Positions 50,971 through 62,900 of a DNA stretch of 64,000 bases are shown piece after piece. This stretch comes from Caulobacter hibisci (GTDB taxonomy: Bacteria > Pseudomonadota > Alphaproteobacteria > Caulobacterales > Caulobacteraceae): positions 235,767 to 299,766 of the forward strand of contig NZ_JADWOX010000004.1 in the NCBI RefSeq assembly GCF_016135805.1, given 5' to 3'. The stretch's first letter is position 1. Each line of letters begins with the position of its first letter. A model generated the notes under the pieces. The model did not search any database. It had not been told where the DNA came from and saw only the letters and a list, made by a program, of their open reading frames with translations. The position numbers and the translations under genes are program-made.

Positions 50971-53900
50971 CTAGAAGCGGACCCGAAGGTTCAGGCCGGC
51001 CGACTGGCTCTGGGTGCGATCGCCGAACTCGCCGGTGTAGTTGAACCGCACGGCCACCTTGTCGTCGCCGATCAGGTGGACGTCCGCGCCGACCCGATAG
51101 GCCGTCTTGTCCATCACCGTGCCGATCTTGGCCGGATCCGAAGCCGGATTGGCGCCGGCCAGGCGGAACGGCATCTCGAGCCGGTCGGTCGAGTTGGCCA
51201 CTACGCCGAGCGTCAGCGACACCGCGCCCTGGCTCTTCTGGGTTTCCTTGAACACGAAGCCCAGGGTGACCTCGGGATTGATCCCGGCCAGGACCTGGGT
51301 GTGCGAGACGCCGTTGACGCCCAAGCCTTCGACCCCGGTCTCGGAGAAGCGCTGCTGGTGCAGGCCCGTCGCCCAGACGTTGACGGCCGGCCGCACGAAC
51401 AGGCGGCCGTTCTCGATCACATAGGCGAAGCGGCCGTCGGCGCGGACATAGCCGCTTTCCGGTTCGGCCTCGCCGCGGCCCGAGGTGAAGACGTCCACGC
51501 TGCGCGCGGTCTCCATCCACTGCCAGCCGCCCGACAGCGAGAAGGCCATCTCGGCGCCGGTGTCGGAGCGCCGCTTGACGCCAGCGCCGGCGGTGAAGCC
51601 CTGGCCGCTGGAACGGGCCCGCATGCCGTCGACCAGCACGCTGTCCAGTCGCTCGAAGCCGACACCGGCCGCCAGCGACCAGTCGCCCGCCAGGGGCTGC
51701 TCGAAACCGCCGCTGAGACGACCGCCCTCTGACTTCGTGCCGAACACCTCGGCGTCGGCCTTGCCCTTGGTCGAGGCCGTCTCGATCGAGGCCCACGAGC
51801 ACTTGCCGTCCAGACTGCGGGTCGGCTGGGCGCAGCTGAACAGCTTCTGCGAGAAGCTGTTCGAGGTGGCCAGCTGGCTGCGCAGCGGCGCCAGGTAGGG
51901 CTCGGGGCTGAGGTTGCGGAAGATCGTGGCGTACGCCGCCTCCTGGCCGGTCTGCAGGTTGCCGATCAGCGCCATCAGGCGGCCGATGCCGCTGGAGTCG
52001 CCCAGCGAGATGGCCGAGTTCATGTGCTTGCCCAGCGCCTGGCCGTTCCGATTCAGGAAGCCCTGGTCGAAGTGGCTGGTGAAGGCCAGCTGGACCGCCG
52101 TCGGGGTGGTCTCGATCCGGTAGTCCATCGCCAGGGTGTCGGTGATCTTCAGCCCGGCGTCGGTGGCCTTGCCGCCGGTGGCGAACAGGGTCACCGGCTT
52201 GCTGTTCTCCAGCCAGGTCAGAACCACGTCGCCCGTGCCGGCCACGGTCGCATCGCCGGTGACGTTGACCCGATCCGAAGCATAGGGACCGTAGGCGACG
52301 TCGAAGGCCAGGTGGCCGGTCGCGGTCTGCTCGAAGTGACCGTCCAGGGCCACGGTGTTGATTACCCGCGCGCCGTACAGCGGATTGGTCGCCGGATCGC
52401 TCGCGGCGTCCAGATTGCCGAACGCTTCGCCCTTGAGCAGGTCGATCGGCACGCGCGAGGCGCTGAGCCCCATCTGGAAGTCCCCGCTGTTGGTGAAGGT
52501 CGCGGCCGAGCCCGCGGCGGCCGTCGAGACGCCCTGGGCCGAGACCATGACCTCGTCGTCCGACAGGCCGTGGACGCCCGTCGCATCGCGCAGGTCGATC
52601 GTGTGATAGGCCACGAAGGTCGCGCCGGCGTTGTTGGCGAAGCTGTTGGTCCCGAAGCCCAGATCGATGTCGCCGATGACGACGCCGCTGTTGCGCACGG
52701 TCTCGTCGCCGTCAGTGGCGTCGATGGCCTTGCCCGAGATCGCCGAGATCAGGCCTGAGGTGGTGACCAGGTTCTTGGCCCCGCCGTCGATCTTCAGGCC
52801 GACGCCGGTTTCCGAGCCGCCGCGCACCGCGCCGTCGAGCACCACGCGGATGTCGCCTGCCCCGTCCTTGCCCAGGCCCACATCTCCCAAACTTTGGGCG
52901 AAGATCGCCGAAGCGTCCTTGCCGAGCGCCAGGATCGCGTCGGACAGGTTGAGGGTGATCGCCCCGCCGCTGCCGGCGCCGCCGGCCGAGCCGGCGAAGA
53001 CGCCGTCGACCCAGCCGCCGCCGCCGCCCAGGGTCTGGGCCACGACGCCGTTCGCGCCCTCGCCCTTGGTCAGCAGACCGCCGGACTGGGTGAAGCTGAT
53101 GTCGCCGCCGTCGCCGGTGTTGGCCTTGGACAGGGTCACGCCGCTGGCGCCGGACGCGCCGAACACCGCGCCGCCGCCGCCGCCGATCGATTGCAGGAAC
53201 ACGCCGTGGGCGCTCTTGCCCGTGGTCGCGACCGCGCCGTCGTGACTCAGCAGGATGTCGCCGCCGGCACCCTTGGCGCCGCCGGTTCCACCCAGGGCCA
53301 GGGTGCTGGAGACCACGCCCGACAGGGTCGTGATCCCGCCGCCCGCGCCGACCGACTGCGCGACCAGGCCCGAGGCGTAGTCGCCATAGGTGGCCACCTC
53401 GCCGATGAAGCCGGCCTTGACGATCCCGCCGTCCAGGCCCGAACCGCCGACCGAACCGAGGCTGATCGCCGGCTTGGTGGTCGCCGCGCCCTGCCCCGTC
53501 AGGTCCAGCGAGCCGAGGCCGCCGCCTCCGCCCAGACTTTGCAGGATCGCGCCCGCCGCCATCTGGCCGGTGGTGGCGATCGACCCGGTCTGGGTACGGT
53601 TCACCGCCCCGCCGATCTCGTCAACGCCACTCGAGCCGCTCAGCGCCAGTTCCACAGCGCCGACGCTGGCGCCGCCCGGCGTGCCCAGGTCGATGATGGC
53701 TCGACCGCCGCCGCCGCCGACCGACTGGTCCAGCACGCCGGGGGTATTGTTGCCATTGGTCAGGACGTCGCCGACCAGGGTGCTGGTCAACGTTCCACCA
53801 GCGTTGCCGACGCCGTCCTGTCCGCCCAGCGCAACATCGACATGCATCGGCGCATCATCGGTCTCGGCCGCGGCCTCATCGCCCGCGAAGCCCAGATCGA

Positions 53901-56900
53901 TGCGCATCACGCCGCCGCCGCCGCCGATCGCCTGGTTGAAGGCGCCGACGCCGTTGTCGCCGGCCACGCCCACGGCGCCGGTGGTGATGATCTCTACGGC
54001 CGCGGCGTTCATGTCCTTGACGCCCTGGGCGCCGGCCCGCGCGGCCAGGCGCGGATCGGTCGTGACCTTGCCGGTCTTGTCGAGATAGGGGATGCCGATC
54101 TTGCCGCGCAGGCTCGACATGTCCAGCTTCAGCGTGCCGCCGCCGCCGTTGATGCTCTGGCCGACAACGGCCTGGGAGCCCTCGCCCAGCACGGTGATGT
54201 CGCCCGACTGGATGACGGTGACCTTGCCGCCCTGGCCGCCCGTGCCGCCGCCGACCGCGCCCATCAAAAGGTTCAGGGCGCCGGTGACCAGCAGGCTCTT
54301 CCTGTCGCCGACCAGCGACAGGGCGACGCCCGCATTGCCGCCGCCGCCGCCGATCGACTGAGCCAGGATGCCGTTGGCGTTGGCGCCGCGAGTGACGATC
54401 GAGCCGATGTTCTCGACCCGCACCGTGCCGCCGTCGCCGCCGTCGCCGCCCGCCCCGCCGACCGAGATCAGGGGCTTGGTGGTGTCCTGGGCCATCGAGA
54501 CCAGGGCCGCCAGCACCACGCCGCCGTTGCCGCCGCCGCCGCCGATCGACTGGGCCAGGACGCCGTGGGCGCCGTCGCCGCTGGTGTCGATCAGGCCGTG
54601 GTTCTCGACCGTGACCGCGCCGCCGATATTGCCCGTGCCGCCCGCGCCGCCGACGTTGAGGGCCGCCACGGTGCTGCCGTCGCCAGACTTGACCGTCGAG
54701 ATCGAGCGGATCGACGTGCCGTTGCCGCCGCCGCCGCCGATCGACTGGGCGAAGACGCCGTAGGAATCGACGCCCTCGGTGACGATCCTGCCGCTGTTGG
54801 CGACGCCCGAGACCGGGCGGTTGATCACCAGGACATCGCCGCCCTTGCCGCCGTCCCCGCCGAGGCCGCCGACGTTGAGGGTGGCGCGGAAGGTCGTGTT
54901 CTCCTTGGTGTCGACCGTCAGGGTGTTGGTGATGACGCCAGCGTTGCCGCCGCCGCCGCCGATGCTGTTGGCCGAGACGCCCGAGGCGTAGTCGCCCTGG
55001 GTCCAGATATAGCCTTCGTTGGTGACGGTGACCGCGCCGCCCAGCGCGCCCGTGCCGCCCGAGCCGCCCACATTGATCGCCGCGGCCGTCTTGTCGCTGC
55101 CCGCGTCGCTGCTGGAGGTGACCACGGCGCCGCCGACCCCGCCGCCGCCGCCGATCGACTGGGCCAGCACGCCGTTGGAATAGTCGCCCGCGGTGACGAT
55201 CGTGCCGCTGTTGGCGACAGTCACGACGCCGCCCCAGGCGGCGTCGCCGCCGCTGCCGCCGACGCCGATCGCCAGGGTCGCGGACACCGCGCCCTCGTCT
55301 TCCTTGGCCACCTTGGTCTTGGACTTGATGATGGCCGCGCCGCCGGAGCCGCCGCCGCCGCCGACCGACTGGGCGAAGATGCCGTCGGAGCGGTCGCCGC
55401 CGGTAACGATCAGGCCCGACTGGGTGACCGTCACCTCGCCGCCCTTGGCGCCCGTGCCGCCGTCGCCGCCCAGCAGCAGCTTGGCCGCCGAGGTGGTGTC
55501 GATATTGGTGGCCACCATGCCGCCGGCGCCGCCGCCGCCGCCGATCGACTGGGCGAAGACCCCGCGCGACTCATCGCCGGTCGTGACGATAGCCGCGTCG
55601 CTGGTGACCGTGACCTTGCCGCCGGTCGCGCCGGAGCCACCCTTCAGGCCGACCGACAGGCTGGCGTTGTAGGTGCGCTCTTCCTTGTCGCCGCCGGTGC
55701 GGGTCTGGGCCCCGATCGACCGCGTGCCGCTCTTGCCGCCGCCGCCGCCGATCGACTGGGCGAAGACGCCGTTGGAGCTGTCGCCCGTGGTGCTCAGCAG
55801 GCCGCTGACGTCGACGATGACCTCGCCGCCCGCGCCGCCGGAGCCACCCTCCTGGCCAATGCCCACGGTGACCTTGTTGCTGGCGCCCAGCGCGAAGACC
55901 GAATTCATCGCGGTGTTGCCGCCGCCGCCGCCGATCGACTGGGCGACGATGGCGTCGGAATCCTCGCCCTTGGTGACGATCACGCCGTTCTGGCGCACGT
56001 CGACCTTGCCGCCGGTCCCGCCCGAGGTGGGATCGCCGCCGATCGCCAGGCCCACGGCCGTGGTCTTCTCGACCTTGCCGAGGCCGACATTGAAATTGGC
56101 GTTGCCGCCGCCGCCGCCGATCGACTGGGCCACCAAGCCGTCGGAATCCGCGCCGTCGGTGCGGATGTCGCCGTTGTTGATGACCTTGACCGTGTCGCCG
56201 ATGCCCGCCGAGCCGCCGTTGCCGCCGACCGCGAAGACCGCCGCCACGCTGGGAACCGAGGCGTCCTCTTCCTTGGCGCCCGACTTGGCGTAGACCAGGG
56301 TGGCGTTGATGCCGGCGTTGCCGCCGCCGCCGCCGATCGACTGGGCCACCAGGCCGTCGGAGTCGTCGCCGAAGGTCCAGACGGTTCCGGCATAGACGTC
56401 CGGATCCAGGGCGTCGCCGCGGACCACGGTGACCAGGCCGCCATCGCCGCCGGCTCCGCCCGTGCCGCCGACCCCGGCCCCCAGCGGGCTGCCGGCCTTG
56501 GCCGCCACCGCCGTGACGTTGATCCCGCCCGAGCCACCGCCGCCGCCGATCGACTGGACCAGCACGCCGGTCGCACCGCCGGTGTATTGGACGGACTCCA
56601 GGATCGTCTGGCCCTGGGCGTTGGTCCCGACCTGGCCGTTGACGACGATCTCGCCGTTGCTGGTCAGCTTGACGTCGCCCGCGTCGGCGCCGGTCCCGCC
56701 CAGGCCGCCGATGCCGATGGCCATCGAGTAGCCGCGGTCGTTTGTGCTGCCGTTGCTGGCCGCGGCCGCGACGTTCAGCCCGCCGTCGCCGCCGCCGCCG
56801 GCGATCGACTGGACCAGCACGCCGATGGCCTCGACGCCCTCGACCAGCACCTGGCCGGTCTGGACGACCGTGACGTCATTGCTGATGTTGCCCGCGCCGC

Positions 56901-59900
56901 CGAAGCCGCCCAGGCCGAAGGCCAGGGCCGGCTCCTTGGTGGTTGAGGCGCCCTTGATACCGGCCGCGATGTTAATGCCGCCAGACCCGCCGCCGCCGCC
57001 GATCGACTGGACCGAAAGCCCGCGCGAACGATCGCCGTTGGCGTAGAGGTCGGCGTCGACATCGGCCAGCACCACGCCGCCCATGCCGCCGTCGGCGCCG
57101 AAGCCGCCGATGCCGACCGTGGCCGAGCCGTTCATGGCCAGGCCGCCGGCGATATTGATGCCGCCAGAGCCGCCGCCGCCGCCCACGCTCTGGATCAGGA
57201 CAGCGGTCTCGCCGTCGCCGGCCGCGACCATCTGCGCCCGATCGGCGCTGAGGCCGTTGCTGATCGACACCGTGACGTCGCCCGCGTCGCCGCCGCCGCC
57301 GCCGAAGCCGCCGATGCCGAAGGTGGCCTGCCGGCTCTTGCCCGCAGACGAGCTGACCGCGATGTCGCCCGAGACGTTGATGCCGCCGTCGCCGCCGCCG
57401 CCGCCGACCGACTGGACGATGACGCCGCTGGCGCCGCCTTCCCGCTTGACGCCGACCTGCACGCCGCCCTCGTCGTAGACAGCGGTCGTGACCACGTCGC
57501 CGCGCGCCACGACGCTGCCTTCGATAGTGGCGTTGACCGCGCCGGCCTTCTGGCCAGTGCCGCCCTTGCCGCCGATGCCCACGGCCACGCCCAGGGCGCT
57601 GCCGCCGGTGCTGCCCGAGATCGTGCCCGAGACGTTGATGCCGCCCACGCCGCCGCCGCCGCCGATCGACTGGACGACGATGCCGTCCGAATTGGCGCCG
57701 CTGGTATAGGTGTCGCCTTTGCGCACCAGGGTCACGGACTCCGCCGTGCCGCCGCCGCCACCCGAACCGCCCAGCCCGACGCTGACGCCCAGCGTGCCTT
57801 CGGACGACAGCGCGACCGCGCCCGAAATGTTCATGCCGCCGCTGCCGCCGCCGCCGCCGACCGACTGGATCAGCAGGCCGATGGCGTCGTCGCCGTCGGT
57901 GCTGACCTCGCCGGTGACGCTGGCCTCGACCACCCCGGCCGCGCCGCCCAGGCCGCCGGCCCCGCCGACGCCCACGGCGACCGCGCCCGACGAGCCGCCC
58001 TTGCCCAGGCTCAGGCCGCCGCTGATGTTGAAGCCGCCCGAACCGCCGCCGCCGCCGATGCTCTGGACGACGATCGCGCCGGACTTGTCGCCCTGGGTGG
58101 AGACGTCGCTGACGATGGTGGCGGTCACGCCGCCGGCCACGGCTCCGCCGCCGCCACCGCCGCCCGCGCCGCCGACGCCGACCATGGTCACGCCGGAGCT
58201 GCTGCTGCCCGAGAGGCCGCCGCTGACGTTGAAGCCGCCGGTGCCGCCGCCGCCACCGACGCTTTGCAGCAGGATGGCCTCGGACTCGTCGCCGTAGGTG
58301 GCGACGCCGCCGGTGATGGTGGCGTCGACCTTGCCGGCCGCGCCGCCGCCGCCGCCCGAGCCGCCGACGCCGACGCTGACCACGCCGGAGATGTTGCTAG
58401 CGGCCGAAATGCCGCCGCTGACGTTGAAGGCCCCGTTGCCGCCGCCGCCGCCGATGCTCTGGGCGACGACGCCGCGCGAGCTGTCCTTGGTGGTGATCGC
58501 CAGGAAGATGTTGCCGCTGGTTCCCGCGGCCGCGCCGCTGGCGGCGTTGAGGGTGACCTTGTCGGACTGGCTGCCGCCGCCGCCCGAGCCGCCCACGCCG
58601 ACGCTGACCGCGCCCGCGCCCTTGCCGGCCAGGGCGATGCTGCCGGAGACGTTGAAGCCGCCGTCGCCGCCGCCGCCGCCCAGGCTCTGGGCGACGATGG
58701 CGTCGCTGTCATAGCCGGCCGCGATGATCTCGCCGATGACGTCGAGGCTCACCGCCCCGGACGCGCCGCCTGTGCCGCCCGCCCCGCCGACCCCGACGCT
58801 GACCGCGCCGGAGCCCGTGCCGGAAGCCGCCAGGGTTCCGGAGATGTTGAAGCCGCCGCTGCCGCCGCCGCCGCCGATCGACTGGGCGACCACGGCGTCG
58901 GACTTGACGCCGTCGGTGGCGACGTCGCCGATCACAGTCGCGCCGACGCGTCGGCCGATACCGCCCGTGCCGCCGGCCCCGCCGACGCCGACGCTGACCG
59001 CGCCGCCGCCCGTGCCGGCCAGGGTCACGGCGCCGGAGATGTTGACGCCGCCCGAACCGCCGCCACCGCCCACGCTCTGGGCCAGGAAGCCGCCCGACTG
59101 GTCGCCGCGCGTGGTGATGTCATGCGCCAGGGCGTCGACCTCGCTGGCGTTGCCGCCGCCGCCGCCCGAACCGCCGACCCCGACGCTGATCGCGCCCGCG
59201 CCGGTATTGGCCAGGGCGACCGCGCCCGAGACGTTGAAGCCGCCGGAGCCGCCGCCGCCGCCGATCGACTGGGCGACCACGCCGGCCGAGCCGTCGCCCC
59301 AGGTGTCGACCGAGCCGTTGACGGTCGCGTCGACGGTCTCGCCCAGCAGCGGATCGCCGGCGTTGCCGCCCAGGCCGCCCGCGCCGCCGACGCCCACGGC
59401 GATCGCGCCCGAGCCCGTGCCGGCCGCCGACAAGGCGCCGGAAATGTTGAAACCGCCGCTGCCGCCGCCGCCGCCGACCGACTGGGCCAGGAAGCCCGTC
59501 GATTGGTCGCCCACGGTGAGGATGCTCTGCGCCTCGGCGGTGACGCCCTTGGCGTGGCCGCCGCCGCCGCCCGAACCGCCCACGCCGACGGCGATCGCGC
59601 CGCTGCCCGTGCCGCCCAGGCCGATCGCGCCCGAGACGCTGAAGCCGCCGCTGCCGCCACCGCCGCCGATCGACTGAACGGTCACACCGTTCGACTGGTC
59701 CTGCAGGGTGACGACGCTGGAGCCGGCCTTGCCGGTGACGTTGCCGGCGTCGCCGCCGCCGCCGCCCGAACCGCCCACGCCGACGCTGATCGCGCCCGCG
59801 CCGGTGCTGCCCGCGCCGATCCCGCCGGCGATGGTGAAGCCGCCAGAACCGCCCCCGCCGCCGACGCTCTGCACCAGCAGGCCGCCCGACTGCACGCCGT

Positions 59901-62900
59901 CGGTCAGGATCGCGCCGTCGGCCGTGCCCTTGACCGTGTTCGCATCGCCGCCGCCGCCGCCGGAACCGCCGACGCCGACGCCGACGGCCAGGGCGCCGGT
60001 CCCCATCGCCAGGGAGCCGGCCACCGAAAAGCCGCCCGAGCCGCCGCCGCCGCCCAGGGACTGGATCGTCACCGCGGTCGAACGGTCACCATAGGTGGTC
60101 ACCGGACCGCCGACGTAGCCGGTGACCTGGCCGCCGTCGCCGCCGTCGCCGCCATTGCCGCCGACGCCCGCACTCAAAGCCCCGCCGACGCCCGCCGAGG
60201 CCGCCAGCGCGCCAGCGATGGCGAAACCGCCGCCGCCGCCGCCGCCGCCCACCGACTGGATCAGCGCGCCGCCGGAATCGTCCTGCTTGGTGAGGATCGA
60301 GCCGTCGAAGCTGGTATCGACCAGCAGGCCGTCGCCGCCCTTGCCGCCCGAGCCGCCGATGCCGACCGAGGCCGAAGCCGAAGCCGCGCCGGCCGCTGCG
60401 CCGGCGAAGGTCAGGGCGAAGCCGCCCGTGCCGCCGCCGCCGCCCACCGACTGGGCCACGAGGCCGGTCGAGAACCGGCCGTCGGTCTGGATGGAGCCGC
60501 CGGAATCGATGTCGACCACGCCGCCGTCGCCGCCGGCCCCGCCCGTGCCGCCGATGCCGATGGCGAAGGCGGCCGCGGCGGTCTCGCCGGCCGCGAAGCT
60601 GAAGGACATGGCGAAGCCGCCGGCCCCGCCGCCGCCGCCCACCGACTGGGCGAAGATCCCTTCGGCGCTTTCGCCGCTGGTGATGATATCGACGTCGCCG
60701 TCGATGGTGACCAGGCCGCTGGCGCCGCCGGCCGCGCCGTCGCCGCCCAGGGCGATGCTGGCGCCGACGCCATAGCCGACGCTGGTCTGGGCCGCGAAGC
60801 CGCCCGCGCCGCCGCCGCCGCCCACCGACTGGGCGAAGATCCCGCGCGCGCGGTCGCCACCGGTCTTGATCAGCGGATTGACGGTAACGGTCTGGCCGTT
60901 CTGGACCACCGTGGTCGGGGTAAGGTTGACGGTGACGTCGCCGCCGGTCCCGCCGCTGTCGCCCTGGCCGCCGATGGCCACGCCGGCGAACAGGCTGACC
61001 GAGGTGGCCGAGCCGCCGCTGCCGCCGCCGCCGCCAACCGACTGGGCGAAGATGCCGTGCGAGTCGTTGCCAGTGGTCTCGATGCGGCCGCCGTGGGTGA
61101 CCGTGACCAGGCCGGAATCGCCGCCGGTCTTGCCGTCGCCGCCGATGGTCAGGAAGACGCCGCCGGACGAGCCACCGTCGCCGCCGCCGCCGCCCACGCT
61201 CTGGGCCTGGATGCCGCTGGCCTTGGCCCCGTGGGTGGTGATGTCGCCGGTGTTGATCACCGTCACGGCCTTGCCGTCGCTGGCCGCGCCGCCCTTGCCG
61301 CCGATCGCCGCCAGGGCCCCGGCGTCGCCGCCCGTGCCGCCGCCGCCGCCCACCGACTGGGCGAAGATCCCGCGCGCCAGGTCGGCGCCGGTCTCGATCG
61401 ATCCGGCGTTCTCGACCCAGACCACCCCGCCGTCGCCGCCCGAACCGCCGCCGGAGCCGAGAGCCACCAACCCGGCGGCCGAGCCGCCGACGCCGCCGCC
61501 GCCGCCGATCGACTGGGCCAGGATGCCGCTGGCGCCCTTGCCCAGGGTGACGATCCTGGAGCCTTGCTTGGCCTTCACCGTCACGGCGCCGCCGTTGCCG
61601 CCCGAGCCGCCGTTGGCGGTGCCCAGACTGACCAGCGACCCGGTCGAACCGGACGCCCCACCCGAACCGCCGACCGACTGGGCGAAGATGCCGTAGGCGT
61701 CGACGCCTTCGGTGCCGATGGAGCCGCTGTTCTCGACCCAGACCAGGCCGCCGTCGCCGCCAACGCTGCCCGCGCCGGGATCGGCCACGATGCCGTAGCT
61801 GGAACCGCCGCCGCCGGCGCCGCCGCCCAGGCTCTGGGCCTGGATGCCGGCCGACTTCTCGCCCTTCGTGTAGATGTCGCCACTGTTATAGACATAGACC
61901 GCGCCGGCCTGGGCCGCCGCGCCGCCAGCCCCGCCGCCCGAGGCGATATAGCCCTTGCCCCCGGCGCCGCCGGTTCCGGCCCGGCTTTGGGCGAAGATGC
62001 CCTGGGCTTCCTTACCCGAGGTCGAGATCTCGACGTCGGTGTGGAGGATGACCGTGCCGCCCTTGCCGGCCATACCGCCCGAAGCGCCGGGGACGTTGAC
62101 GCCCCAGCCATCGCCGCCCTTGCCGCCATTGCCGCCGTAGCTGGAGGCGACGATGCCGGGCAGGCCGTCGGAGACGCTGGTGATCGGGCCCTTGCTGGCG
62201 TCGATGGTCTCGTTGATGTCCGGCCCATTCTGGCCGTTGCCGCCGGAGCCGGCGTTCTTGCCGACGGTCAGGCAGCCCAGGAAGCCGAAGCAGATGCGGA
62301 CGCCGCCGCCGGCGCTGCCGCCCTTGCCGCTATCGCCGACCTTTACGTAGGACAGCGTCCGGACGTCATCGACGGCCGGGGTGTAGCTCAGTCCGCCACC
62401 GGCCACCAAGCCGCCCGAGGAGTCCGCGGCCTTGTCCGAGGCCGAGGTGACCAGGTTCAGCGTGTATTCGACGTTGGTGGCGGTGTCCTTGACCTTCACG
62501 CTGGTGATCGGGCCGGACGACGGGATGACGGCGCTGACCTTGTAGGTCTTGTTGGCGGCGGGCGCCGGATCCGGATCGCTGGGATCGGCCTTCACCGTCT
62601 CGGTGACACCGAAGTCGCCGGCCTGGAAGGTGTCGCCGACCGTGGTGGCGATGACGATCAGGTGGCCTTCCTTGGTGCGGACGACACCGCCGTTGACGAT
62701 CGCCTCCACGGTTTCGGTGGCGCCGGTCTGGGGATTGGTGATCGAACCGCCGACGCTGTAGGTCGGGATCGCCGCGCGGACCGGGCCAGGCGACATGACG
62801 GCCGTCGACAGGGTGGCCGCGGCGGCGACCATAGCGGCCACGCGCCGCAAATCGCGGGTCAGGCGGCGGCCCTCGGCAGTGCGGACCTTGTCGGCCTTGC

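Noticed and set aside
52894..56946. A 1350-residue open frame on the plus strand opposite the autotransporter
   Set aside because: It is the antisense shadow of GC-rich repeat codons. The composition is low-complexity Ala/Asp/Arg/Gly with no domain, and the minus-strand gene has a signal, repeats and a barrel.
57000..62000. Possible CRISPR array or non-coding satellite because of regular repeats
   Set aside because: The repeats are in frame and encode the glycine-rich units of the autotransporter; unit length varies and there are no unique spacers of fixed size.
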